A stretch of DNA of 32,388 bases from Bacteroidales bacterium (lineage in GTDB: Bacteria > Bacteroidota > Bacteroidia > Bacteroidales > UBA932), in assembly GCA_024681565.1 (NCBI GenBank), contig JAILAO010000022.1, positions 1 through 32,388 on the forward strand, given 5' to 3'. The position numbers and the translations under genes were made by a program. Below the pieces are notes generated by a model. It had not been told where the DNA came from. It made no database searches and saw nothing but the letters and a program-made list of their open reading frames with translations. This document shows, in pieces, positions 1-8,672 of this stretch. Numbering within the stretch: the first letter of the stretch is position 1; each line of letters starts with the position of its first letter.

Positions 1-2525
1 AGGCGGTACTCCTGTACCGCGTCGGGGATTTCTATGAGACCTACTCGGACGACGCCGTCCTGGTCAGCAAGGTGCTCGGGCTCGTGCTCACCCGCCGTTC
101 CAACGGCGAGAAAGGAGACACCCCGATGGCCGGCTTCCCGCCCCACGCCATCGAAGCGTATCGGCAGAAGCTCGTCCGCGGCGGCTACAAGGTCGCCATC
201 TGCGACCAGCTCGAGGACCCGGCCCTGGTCAAGAACAAGCTCGTCAAGCGCGGCATCACGGAGATCCTCACCCCGGGCATCGCCTTCGGCGAAGGAATGC
301 TCGACCAGAAGGAGCACAACTACCTCGCAGGCCTGACTTTCGAAGGCCAGAGCTGCGGGGCGGCCTTTCTCGATGTGTCCACGGGCACCTTCCAGGTGGC
401 CCAGGGGAGCATCGAGTACATCGGCACCCTGCTGAGTTCGCTCCAGCCCAAAGAGCTGGTGGTCCAGCGCGAGGTGCTGCGCGCCGTCAAGGAACGTTTC
501 GGAGATTTCTACACCACGGGGCTCGACGAATGGGCTTTCGTGCAGGATGCCGCCGTGGAGCGGCTCTGCAAGCAGCTCCGGGTACAGAGCCTCAAGGGCT
601 TCGCCATCGACGGCTTCCCGCTCGCCATCTGTTCCGCCGGCGCCCTGCTGGTCTATCTGGCACAGACCCAGCACGCCGGACTCGGCAACATCTGCTCGAT
701 CGGACGCATCGACGAGGAGAAGTTCGTCTGGATGGACAAGTTCACCTTCCGCAACCTGGAGATTTTCCAGAGCAATGCCGGACGCGAGGGCGTCAGCCTG
801 GTCGATGTCATCGACCGCAGCTGCACCCCGATGGGCGCCCGCCTGCTCCGCCAGTGGCTCGCCATGCCGGTGATGGACCTCAAGGAACTGGAGGCCCGCT
901 ACGACGTCGTACAGTTCCTGCACGACAATGACGAACTGCTCGCCGGCCTGCAGGGGCACCTCTCCGAAATCGGTGACCTCGAACGCATCCTCTCCCGCGC
1001 CGCCAACGGCAAGATCCTCCCGCGGGAAGTCCGCCAGCTCGGCCGTTCGCTGAGCCGGATGACCCCGATCCGCGAGCTCTGCGGACAGACGGGCTGCACC
1101 GCCCTGGACAAGCTCGTCAAGGGCCTGCACAATACCGACAAACTCCTGGAACGCATTACCGCCACGCTTGCAGAAGACGCCTCCCAGCTGGGCCGGGGCG
1201 ATGTCATCGCCGCCGGGGTGGATCCACAGCTGGACGAACTGCGCGCCATCTCGCGCGGCGGCAAGGAGTATCTCCTGCAGATGCAGCAGCGGGAGAGCGA
1301 ACGCACCGGCATCTCTTCACTCAAGATCGGCTACAACAACGTCTTCGGCTATTACATCGAAGTGCGCAACACCTTCCGCGACAAGGTCCCGCCCGAATGG
1401 GTCCGCAAACAGACCCTCGTCTCGGCGGAACGCTATATCACCCAGGAACTGAAGGAATACGAGGAGAAAATCCTCGGCGCCGAGGCCTCCATCTACGAGA
1501 TCGAGAGCCGCCTGTTCGGCGGGCTTGTCGAAGCCGTCCAGAAATCGATCCGCGACATCCAGGACAACTGCCGCATCCTGGCCCGCCTGGATGTCCTGCA
1601 GGGCTTCGCGCAACAGGCCATCGACCGGAATTACTGCCGTCCGCAGATGGACAGGGGCTCGGTCCTGGACATCCAGGCGGGCCGCCATCCCGTCATCGAG
1701 ACCCTGATGCCCGTGGGCGAAGAATACGTCCCCAACGACATCCGCCTCGACAGCAAGGGCGAGCAGATCATCATCCTGACCGGCCCCAACATGGCCGGTA
1801 AATCGGCCCTCCTGCGCCAGACCGCCCTCATCGTGCTGCTCGCGCAGATCGGTTCCTTCGTCCCCGCGGCGTCGGCGCAGATCGGCTATTTCGACAAGAT
1901 CTTCACGCGCGTCGGCGCGACGGACAACATCTCCCGCGGCGAGTCCACCTTCATGGTGGAGATGCTCGAGACCGCCATGATCATGCACAACCTCAGCGCC
2001 CGTTCGCTGGTGCTGCTGGACGAGATCGGGCGCGGTACGTCCACCTACGACGGCATGTCCATCGCCCGCGCCCTCGTGGAGTATCTCCACCGGCACGGCC
2101 AGGGAGCCAAGACCCTTTTCGCCACGCACTACCATGAGCTCAACGACCTGGAAGAGCAGTATCCCCGCGTCAAGAACTACCACATCGCCGTCAAGGAAGA
2201 GGGCAAGAACGTCATCTTCCTCCGGAAACTCATGCCCGGCGGCGTCGCGCACAGCTTCGGTATCCACGTAGCGCGCCTGGCCGGCATGCCCCGCGAAGTC
2301 ATCGAGTCCGCGGAGAAGACGCTGCGCGACCTGGAGCGGCGCGAAAAACACGCCAGCGCGATGGCGATGGAAGACGACGGCTCCGTCCAGCTCTCTTTCT
2401 TCCAGCTGGACGACCCCACGCTTTCCTCCATCAAGGACAAACTCGAATCCGCCGACCTCAACAACATGACGCCGCTGCAGGCTTTCGACCTGCTGCGCTC
2501 GCTCAAGGGCGAACTCGGGCTGTAA
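1..2525 (+). CDS. mutS: DNA mismatch repair protein MutS, 5'-truncated by the window edge
   Basis: Open frame runs from the window start (AVLLYRVGDFYETYSDDAVLVSKVLGLVLTRR...) with MutS mismatch-recognition residues, Walker A GPNMAGKSALLRQ, DEIGRGTSTYDG and FATHYHEL motifs; stop at 2523-2525. Confidence 0.98.
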   Translation, partial: AVLLYRVGDFYETYSDDAVLVSKVLGLVLTRRSNGEKGDTPMAGFPPHAIEAYRQKLVRGGYKVAICDQLEDPALVKNKLVKRGITEILTPGIAFGEGMLDQKEHNYLAGLTFEGQSCGAAFLDVSTGTFQVAQGSIEYIGTLLSSLQPKELVVQREVLRAVKERFGDFYTTGLDEWAFVQDAAVERLCKQLRVQSLKGFAIDGFPLAICSAGALLVYLAQTQHAGLGNICSIGRIDEEKFVWMDKFTFRNLEIFQSNAGREGVSLVDVIDRSCTPMGARLLRQWLAMPVMDLKELEARYDVVQFLHDNDELLAGLQGHLSEIGDLERILSRAANGKILPREVRQLGRSLSRMTPIRELCGQTGCTALDKLVKGLHNTDKLLERITATLAEDASQLGRGDVIAAGVDPQLDELRAISRGGKEYLLQMQQRESERTGISSLKIGYNNVFGYYIEVRNTFRDKVPPEWVRKQTLVSAERYITQELKEYEEKILGAEASIYEIESRLFGGLVEAVQKSIRDIQDNCRILARLDVLQGFAQQAIDRNYCRPQMDRGSVLDIQAGRHPVIETLMPVGEEYVPNDIRLDSKGEQIIILTGPNMAGKSALLRQTALIVLLAQIGSFVPAASAQIGYFDKIFTRVGATDNISRGESTFMVEMLETAMIMHNLSARSLVLLDEIGRGTSTYDGMSIARALVEYLHRHGQGAKTLFATHYHELNDLEEQYPRVKNYHIAVKEEGKNVIFLRKLMPGGVAHSFGIHVARLAGMPREVIESAEKTLRDLERREKHASAMAMEDDGSVQLSFFQLDDPTLSSIKDKLESADLNNMTPLQAFDLLRSLKGELGL

Positions 2526-2531
2526 TGCCCC

Positions 2532-3896
2532 TTAGGCGAAGAAGTTGGTGAAGAAGATGATGACGATGGCGACGGGGGCGATGTAGCGCAGCAGGAACCA
2601 GAAGGCATCGAATACGATGCAGTTGAAGCGGACCGTGCCGCCGCAGGTAAATTCGTCCCGCACGGCGGTCTTGTCCATCTTCCAGCCCACGAACAGCACG
2701 AACAGCAGTCCGCCGAAGGTCATCAGGAAGTTGGAAATCAGCATGTCGCAGAAGCTGAAGATCGACAGGCCAAAGATCTTGGTCTCCGCAAGCGGACCGA
2801 AGGACAGGGAGCAGAGGGCCCCGAGGGTCCAGGTCCCGACAAAGATCAGTACCGTCGCCTTGTGCCGCGACATCCCCCGCTGCTCCACCAGATAGGCCAC
2901 GCCCACCTCATACATCGAAATCGCTGAAGTGAACGCGGCGAACACGATGGTCACAAAGAAAATCACGGCCACCACGGCGCTGAGCACGGGAGCCCCGACT
3001 CCCATCTTGGCAAAAATAAACGGCAGCGTCTCGAAGATCAGGCCCGGACCGGCGCCCGGCTCGATCCCGGCGGCGAACACCGCCGGCATGATGGCGAAGC
3101 CCGCGATCAGCGCGAACATCAGGTCAAAGCCGATGGTCCCGAGACCCGTGGCCAGGATATTCTCTTCCTTGCGGATATACGAAGCATAGGTCAGGATGGT
3201 CCCGACGCCGAGGGACAAGGAGAAAAAGCTCTGCCCCATCGCCGCCGCGACGCCCGAGGGCGTGATCTTGCTGAAATCCGGCCGGACCAGGTAATCCACG
3301 CCGGCCGAGGCGCCCGGCAGGCTGAGCGAATACACCATGATCAGCACGATGAGCACAAACAGCAGCGGCATCGTGACCTTGTTGAACTTCTCGATGCCGG
3401 ACTTCACGCCGGCGGACACGATCACGGCGCAGCCGAACAGGAAGAGCGTATGGCAGAGCAGCGGCCGCCAGGGCTCCGAGATGAAGGTGCCGTAGGCCGA
3501 GGTCACGGTTCCAATCTCACTGGCATGAAAACCGCTCGTGACCGACTGCCAGAGATATCCCAGGGACCAGCCGCCCACGACGCTGTAGTAGGACAGGAGG
3601 ATCAGCGGGGAGACCACGGTCAGCAGCCCCAGCCATTTCCACTTCGTCCCGGGAGCCAGCTGCTCCATCGCCCCGAAGGTCCCGGAATGCGTCCGGTGTC
3701 CGATGATGGCTTCGGCCAGGAAAATCGGCAGGGACAGGAACAGGCAGGCAGCCAGATAGATGATGATGAACGCCGCCCCGCCCGTCTGGCCGACCATATA
3801 GGGGAAGCGCCAGATGTTGCCCAGGCCGATCGCAGAGCCCGCCAGGGCCAGGATGGCGGCGGTCCGTCCGCCGAAATGTTCACGCCCCACAGCCAT
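2532..3896 (-). CDS. Neurotransmitter:sodium symporter (NSS/SNF family) transporter, copy 1
   Basis: 454 aa, multiple hydrophobic helices, N-terminal GSAIGLGNIWRFPYMVGQTGGAAF typical of the NSS TM1 region. Confidence 0.93.
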   Translation of the reverse strand: MAVGREHFGGRTAAILALAGSAIGLGNIWRFPYMVGQTGGAAFIIIYLAACLFLSLPIFLAEAIIGHRTHSGTFGAMEQLAPGTKWKWLGLLTVVSPLILLSYYSVVGGWSLGYLWQSVTSGFHASEIGTVTSAYGTFISEPWRPLLCHTLFLFGCAVIVSAGVKSGIEKFNKVTMPLLFVLIVLIMVYSLSLPGASAGVDYLVRPDFSKITPSGVAAAMGQSFFSLSLGVGTILTYASYIRKEENILATGLGTIGFDLMFALIAGFAIMPAVFAAGIEPGAGPGLIFETLPFIFAKMGVGAPVLSAVVAVIFFVTIVFAAFTSAISMYEVGVAYLVEQRGMSRHKATVLIFVGTWTLGALCSLSFGPLAETKIFGLSIFSFCDMLISNFLMTFGGLLFVLFVGWKMDKTAVRDEFTCGGTVRFNCIVFDAFWFLLRYIAPVAIVIIFFTNFFA

Positions 3897-3899
3897 AGG

Positions 3900-5267
3900 C
3901 TACAACATGAAATTCGTAAAGAAGATGATGACGACGGCAATCGGCGCCACCCACTTGATCAGGAAATAGACGACCGGGAAAAGCCGTTCGTTGAACGGAA
4001 GCCGCCCGCCGTTGGTAAACTCGTCGTGCACCACCCGCCGCGGCAGGACCCAGCCGACGAAGATCACGGCCAGCAGGGCCATCAACAGCAGCAGGATATT
4101 GGAGCAGACCCAGTCGAAAAGATCGAAGACGGTCATCCCGGCGACCTTCATCTCCGCGAGCGGTCCGAAAGACAGGGAGCACAGGACTCCGAAGCTGCCG
4201 CAGATCAGGAAAAGCACCAGGCAGGCCCGGCCGCGGGACATCCCCGCCCGCTCGACCAGGAACGACACGCCCACCTCTACCAGCGAGATGATCGACGTCA
4301 TCGCAGCCACGATGATGGCCAGGAAAAAGAGGATGGCCACCACGGAGCTCACCACCGGCAGCGTCGTGCCCATCTTGGAGAACACATAGGGAATGCTCTG
4401 GAAGATCAGGCCCGGACCGGCGCCCGGCTCGATCCCGGCGGCGAACACCGCCGGCATGATGGCGAATCCGGCCAGGATGGCGAACATCAGGTCGGACACG
4501 GCCGTACCCGTACTCGTCGCCAGGATGTTCTCTTTCTTGCTGACATAGGAACCGTAGGTAATGATGGCCCCCATGCCCAGCGAAAGCGAGTAAAAACTCT
4601 GTCCCATCGCATAGGCAAAGGTCCGCGGCGTCAGCTCGCTCCAGTCCGGATGCAGCAGATACCGGACGCCGTCGCCCGCACCGGGCAGGCTGACGGAATA
4701 GGTCAGGATCATGATGATCAGCACGAACAGGACCGGAAGGGAAATCTTGCTGAACTTCTCGATCCCGGACTTGACGCCGCCCGCGACCACCGCCACGGTC
4801 ACACCCAGGAAAAGCAGGTGCATGATGACCGGCGTCCAGGTCGAAGAGACGAAGGCCCCGAAGAAACCGCTGGCCTCGTCCGGTTCCATCTGCACGAAGG
4901 CCAGGCCGCAGGACTTGATGAAATACTCCACGGACCAGCCGCCGATGACGCTGTAGTAGCAGGCGATCAGGGTCGGGATGAGGATGGTCAGATAACCGGC
5001 GGCCTTCCAGAAGGGATGCTGGCGCGACAGGCGCGCAAAGGCGTCGCGGGAATTGGTGTGGCTCCGCCGCCCGATCATCACTTCGGCCAGGAAAACCGGC
5101 AGCGAGATCAGCAGCGTCGCGAAGATATAGACAAAGACAAATGCGGCCCCACCGTGCTCTCCCACCATATAGGGGAAACGCCAGATGTTGCCCAAGCCGA
5201 TGGCGGAACCCGCCATCGCCAGGATGACAGCCAGACGGCCGCCGAATTTTTCGCGTTTGTCTGCCAT
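3900..5267 (-). CDS. Neurotransmitter:sodium symporter (NSS/SNF family) transporter, copy 2
   Basis: 455 aa, GSAIGLGNIWRFPYMVGEHGGAAF; tandem paralogue of the 2532-3896 gene, 3 bp apart. Confidence 0.93.
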   Translation of the reverse strand: MADKREKFGGRLAVILAMAGSAIGLGNIWRFPYMVGEHGGAAFVFVYIFATLLISLPVFLAEVMIGRRSHTNSRDAFARLSRQHPFWKAAGYLTILIPTLIACYYSVIGGWSVEYFIKSCGLAFVQMEPDEASGFFGAFVSSTWTPVIMHLLFLGVTVAVVAGGVKSGIEKFSKISLPVLFVLIIMILTYSVSLPGAGDGVRYLLHPDWSELTPRTFAYAMGQSFYSLSLGMGAIITYGSYVSKKENILATSTGTAVSDLMFAILAGFAIMPAVFAAGIEPGAGPGLIFQSIPYVFSKMGTTLPVVSSVVAILFFLAIIVAAMTSIISLVEVGVSFLVERAGMSRGRACLVLFLICGSFGVLCSLSFGPLAEMKVAGMTVFDLFDWVCSNILLLLMALLAVIFVGWVLPRRVVHDEFTNGGRLPFNERLFPVVYFLIKWVAPIAVVIIFFTNFML

Positions 5268-5306
5268 GATCTAACTAACCGTTTGCGGACAGAAACTGTC
5301 CGGGAC

Positions 5307-5795
5307 CTAGCGTCTGACGTAGGTCACAAATTCATAAGAAAGACCGGACTCCGGGTCTGTCTCAACGCCGGAACGGGACTCGACAGCCCAAATATCGGAA
5401 TTTATTTCCGGAAAATAAGCATCCGCGTCCGGAATTGTCGCATGGATGTGCGTAATATAAAGCCGGTCCATCGTGTCGATGACCGCCCTGTACACCGACG
5501 CGCCGCCGATGACGAAGCAGCGCGGCGCCGGTTCGGCCGCCTCGTATGCGGCTGCCATCGTAGCCACGCAGGTGACCCCCTCGATGGGGGTCTTCCTGCG
5601 CGTCAGGACGATGTTGCGGCGGCCCGGCAGCGGGCGTCCGATGGACTCGAAGGTCGTGCGGCCCATGATCATGGGGCAGCCCATCGTGACCCGCTTGAAA
5701 TACTGCAGGTCCGCCCGCAGGTGCCAGGGCATGGTCCCGCCCCGGCCGATGGCGCGGTTGTCGGAGACCGCGACGATGAGGCATTTCTCCATCAT
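5307..5795 (-). CDS. folA: Dihydrofolate reductase
   Basis: 162 aa from [66 protein letters not shown]...[10 protein letters not shown]; start overlaps the thyA stop by 4 bp (ATGA). The track ORF start at 6341 is an upstream extension through thyA. Confidence 0.96.
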   Translation of the reverse strand: MMEKCLIVAVSDNRAIGRGGTMPWHLRADLQYFKRVTMGCPMIMGRTTFESIGRPLPGRRNIVLTRRKTPIEGVTCVATMAAAYEAAEPAPRCFVIGGASVYRAVIDTMDRLYITHIHATIPDADAYFPEINSDIWAVESRSGVETDPESGLSYEFVTYVRR

Positions 5796-6586
5796 ACCGC
5801 CACCGGAGCTTTGATGGCCGGCCAGGGATCGTACCCCTCCAGGGAGAAGTCGTCGTAGGTGAAGTCGAAGACGCTTTTCACCTCCGGATTGAGTTTCATC
5901 ACCGGCAGGGCGCGCGGCTCCCGGGAGAGCTGTTCGCGGACCTGGTCGAAATGGTTGAGGTAGATGTGCGTATCGCCCGTCGTGTGGATGAAGTCGCCGG
6001 GCTGCAGGCCGCAGCTCTGTGCGATCATCATCGTCAGCAGGGCGTAGGAAGCGATGTTGAACGGGACACCGAGGAAGGTATCCGCGCTCCGCTGGTAGAG
6101 CTGGCAGGACAGCCGGCCCTCCGCCACATAGAACTGGAACAGGCAGTGGCAGGGAGGCAGGGCCATGCGGTCCACCTCGCCCGGATTCCAGGCGCTGACG
6201 AGCAGCCGGCGGGAATCCGGATTGCGGCGGATCTGGTCGATGACCTGCGAGAGCTGGTCGATGCTCCGCCCGTCGGGGGCCGGCCAGCTGCGCCACTGGT
6301 GCCCGTAAACCGGACCCAGGTCGCCGTTCTCGTCGGCCCACTCGTCCCAGATGGTGACTTTGTGGTCCTGGAGATACTTGACGTTGGTGTCTCCGCTGAT
6401 GAACCAGAGCAGCTCGTAGATGATGGACTTCAGATGGACCTTCTTGGTGGTCAGCAACGGGAAACCGGCGGACAGGTCAAAGCGCATCTGGTGTCCGAAG
6501 ATGCTCTTGGTGCCCACGCCGGTACGGTCGTGCTTGACCACACCGTGGTCCATGATCTCCTGCAAAAGGTCGAGATACTGCTTCAT
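5792..6586 (-). CDS. thyA: Thymidylate synthase
   Basis: 264 aa [15 protein letters not shown]...[17 protein letters not shown]...[12 protein letters not shown]...[20 protein letters not shown]; start trimmed from the longer track ORF. Confidence 0.97.
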   Translation of the reverse strand: MKQYLDLLQEIMDHGVVKHDRTGVGTKSIFGHQMRFDLSAGFPLLTTKKVHLKSIIYELLWFISGDTNVKYLQDHKVTIWDEWADENGDLGPVYGHQWRSWPAPDGRSIDQLSQVIDQIRRNPDSRRLLVSAWNPGEVDRMALPPCHCLFQFYVAEGRLSCQLYQRSADTFLGVPFNIASYALLTMMIAQSCGLQPGDFIHTTGDTHIYLNHFDQVREQLSREPRALPVMKLNPEVKSVFDFTYDDFSLEGYDPWPAIKAPVAV

Positions 6587-7632
6587 TACTTCTTGACGCC
6601 GAAGGCGAAAATGATGGCTTCGTGGAAGACCTTGCCGGGCTTCAGGACCGTGGTCGGATAATCGGGATGGTTGGGGCTGTCGGGATAATGCTCGCACTCC
6701 ATCGCCACGGCGCAGTAGTCGTGATAGATCCGGCCGCGCTTGCCGGCCGGGCAGCCGTCGATCCAGTTGCCGGTGTAGATGTGGATACCGGGCTGGGTGG
6801 TGAACACCTTGAGCGTACGGCCGCTGCGGTTGGACCACAGTTCCGCGGCCTCCTGGAGCTGGCCCTTGCGGTAGCCGTCGATCAGGAAGCAGCCGTCATA
6901 GCCCTTGGCATACTTCAGGGCCGGGAAATCCTTCTTGATGTCACGGCCGAGGGTCTTCGGATTGAGGAAGTCCATCGGTGTCCCGGCTACGGGCTCGGAC
7001 TCGCCCAGCGGGATGAGTCCCTCGTCCGTCGGCAGGTACTCGGAGCAGTTCAGCTTCAGGAAATGCTGCAGGGCGGAACCGCCGCCGTTGAGGTTGAAAT
7101 AGGCATGGTTGGTCAGGTTGACCACGGTATCGGCATCGGTCTTGGCGCTGAAGGTGAGCCGGAGCTCGTTCTCCTCGCTCCACTCGTAGCGCGCCACGAC
7201 GACCATGTTGCCGGGATAACCCATTTCGCCGTCGGCGGAGACATATTTGAACTCCACGCCGCCCTTGCGCTTGCGGGAATCCCAGACCTGGTTCTGGAAG
7301 CCCTGGGGACCGCCGTGCAGGTGGTTGGGTCCGTTGTTGACCGGCAGGGTATATTCCTTGCCGTTCAGGGTAAACTTGCCCTTGGCGATGCGGTTGGCGT
7401 AGCGGCCGGGGACCTTGCCGGCGCAGGGGCCGTCGCCGAAATAGCTTTCGGCCTTGCCGTAACCGAGCACGACGTCGGCCAGTTTGCCGTTCTTGTCCGG
7501 GACATTGATGCCGACAATGGCAGCACCGACGCTGCCCAGCACCACGGAGGCGCCGCTGGCGTTTGTCAGGGTGTACTTGTAGATGGGCTTGCCTTCGGGG
7601 GTCCTGCCCCACAGTTTTCTCTTGATTGACAT
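6586..7632 (-). CDS. galM: Aldose 1-epimerase (GalM-like)
   Basis: [50 protein letters not shown]...[33 protein letters not shown]...[12 protein letters not shown]; stop overlaps the thyA start by 1 bp (TAATG). Confidence 0.93.
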   Translation of the reverse strand: MSIKRKLWGRTPEGKPIYKYTLTNASGASVVLGSVGAAIVGINVPDKNGKLADVVLGYGKAESYFGDGPCAGKVPGRYANRIAKGKFTLNGKEYTLPVNNGPNHLHGGPQGFQNQVWDSRKRKGGVEFKYVSADGEMGYPGNMVVVARYEWSEENELRLTFSAKTDADTVVNLTNHAYFNLNGGGSALQHFLKLNCSEYLPTDEGLIPLGESEPVAGTPMDFLNPKTLGRDIKKDFPALKYAKGYDGCFLIDGYRKGQLQEAAELWSNRSGRTLKVFTTQPGIHIYTGNWIDGCPAGKRGRIYHDYCAVAMECEHYPDSPNHPDYPTTVLKPGKVFHEAIIFAFGVKK

Positions 7633-7636
7633 AGTA

Positions 7637-8611
7637 TTATTGATTACGTTGATTCTGCAGATAGGAAATGACCTTTTCAACCGGAGCGTCTTTCATCAGG
7701 ACGCGCTTGTCGCGGTCCAGCAGGTAGAGCGAGGGGATCGCACGGACGTTGTAGATCCGGTCGGAGCGGACGAGCCCGTCGGGATCGTAGCCGCAGAGCC
7801 AGTTGCGCGGGTAGTTGGGTTCGTACTCGCGCCATTTGTCGATCTCCTCGTCGATATAGACGTTGACGACCGCCAGGGAGCCGTCGGCGATCCGCCCGTC
7901 GATGCCCGGGACCGCCAGCAGGTCATGGATGATGTCCAGGCAGGCGTAGCAGCCGGGGTTGCTGAAGAAGAGCAGGGTCGTACCCGCCCGGACATCGTGC
8001 AGGCGGCGCGTCCGGCCGCGGGCATCCGTGAAACGGAAGTCCGGGGCCACGGAGCCGACCGGGGCCAGGGCACACATCCGGCTTTCGTATTCATAGCCGG
8101 GACGGGCTTCCTCCCGGGTGTACGGAGATACGGCAAGTCCCTGTACATAGGGAAGGTACAGGTCCTCGTTGCGCACCGGGGAATTGGGATCATAGAGGTA
8201 GCGCGACACGATCTCCGCCATCAGCAGGAAGACGTGCGAGGCCGTGTCGGCGGCCTGCCGGGCCTCCACCTGGGAGAAGAAATGCCGCATCTTCCGCTGG
8301 GCCTGCGGGAGGGGCAGCTGCGAGAGCACTTCGGCAAAGGTGGCCACCTGCCCTTCTACCTCGGCATGGGAGACGCCCAGCACGGCACCCGTGTCGCAAA
8401 GTCCGTCTCCGGCGAGGAACTTGTCCCAATAATGGTCCAGCAGATAATCCCGGCGTTCCTCCGGATCGGTATAGACCGCGGGGATGTCCGGAAGGGGGAA
8501 GGGGCGCAGTTGCCGCGCCGCCGGCTGTGGCTGTCCGGCGCCTCCCTGACGGCACGCCGGAAGCACCAGCGCCGCCAGCAACAGAAACGATATGATCCTG
8601 ACTGTCTTCAT
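7637..8611 (-). CDS. Lipoprotein with DUF5106-like N-terminal region and thioredoxin-like domain (GCYAC CxxC)
   Basis: Start set at MKTVRIISFLLLAALVLPACRQ (lipobox LPAC); C-terminal thioredoxin-like TTLLFFSNPGCYACLDIIHDLL...NVRAIPSLYLLDRDKRVLMKDAP. The DUF5106 name is by family resemblance. Confidence 0.8.
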   Translation of the reverse strand: MKTVRIISFLLLAALVLPACRQGGAGQPQPAARQLRPFPLPDIPAVYTDPEERRDYLLDHYWDKFLAGDGLCDTGAVLGVSHAEVEGQVATFAEVLSQLPLPQAQRKMRHFFSQVEARQAADTASHVFLLMAEIVSRYLYDPNSPVRNEDLYLPYVQGLAVSPYTREEARPGYEYESRMCALAPVGSVAPDFRFTDARGRTRRLHDVRAGTTLLFFSNPGCYACLDIIHDLLAVPGIDGRIADGSLAVVNVYIDEEIDKWREYEPNYPRNWLCGYDPDGLVRSDRIYNVRAIPSLYLLDRDKRVLMKDAPVEKVISYLQNQRNQ

Positions 8612-8659
8612 CCGAACCTTAAAGATAGTAAAATTGCTTGAAAACTTAACGAGTTTCAT

Positions 8660-8667
8660 TACTTTTG
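8660..8667 (+). promoter_or_regulatory. Bacteroidota -7 promoter element TACTTTTG with -33 TTG (8638-8640), spacer 19 bp
   Basis: Matches TTG-N19-TAnnTTTG; the predicted start site falls at or next to the ATG at 8673. Confidence 0.7.
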
Positions 8668-8672
8668 CAAAT

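Noticed and set aside
3033-4466. Repeated 66-bp block considered as an insertion-sequence or CRISPR-like repeat
   Set aside because: It is in-frame coding sequence at the same position in two paralogous transporters; only two copies, no spacers, no transposase.
3450-5858. 802-aa plus-strand ORF antisense to the NSS transporters
   Set aside because: His/Asp/Gln/Arg-rich shadow translation, whereas the opposite strand encodes clear membrane transporters.
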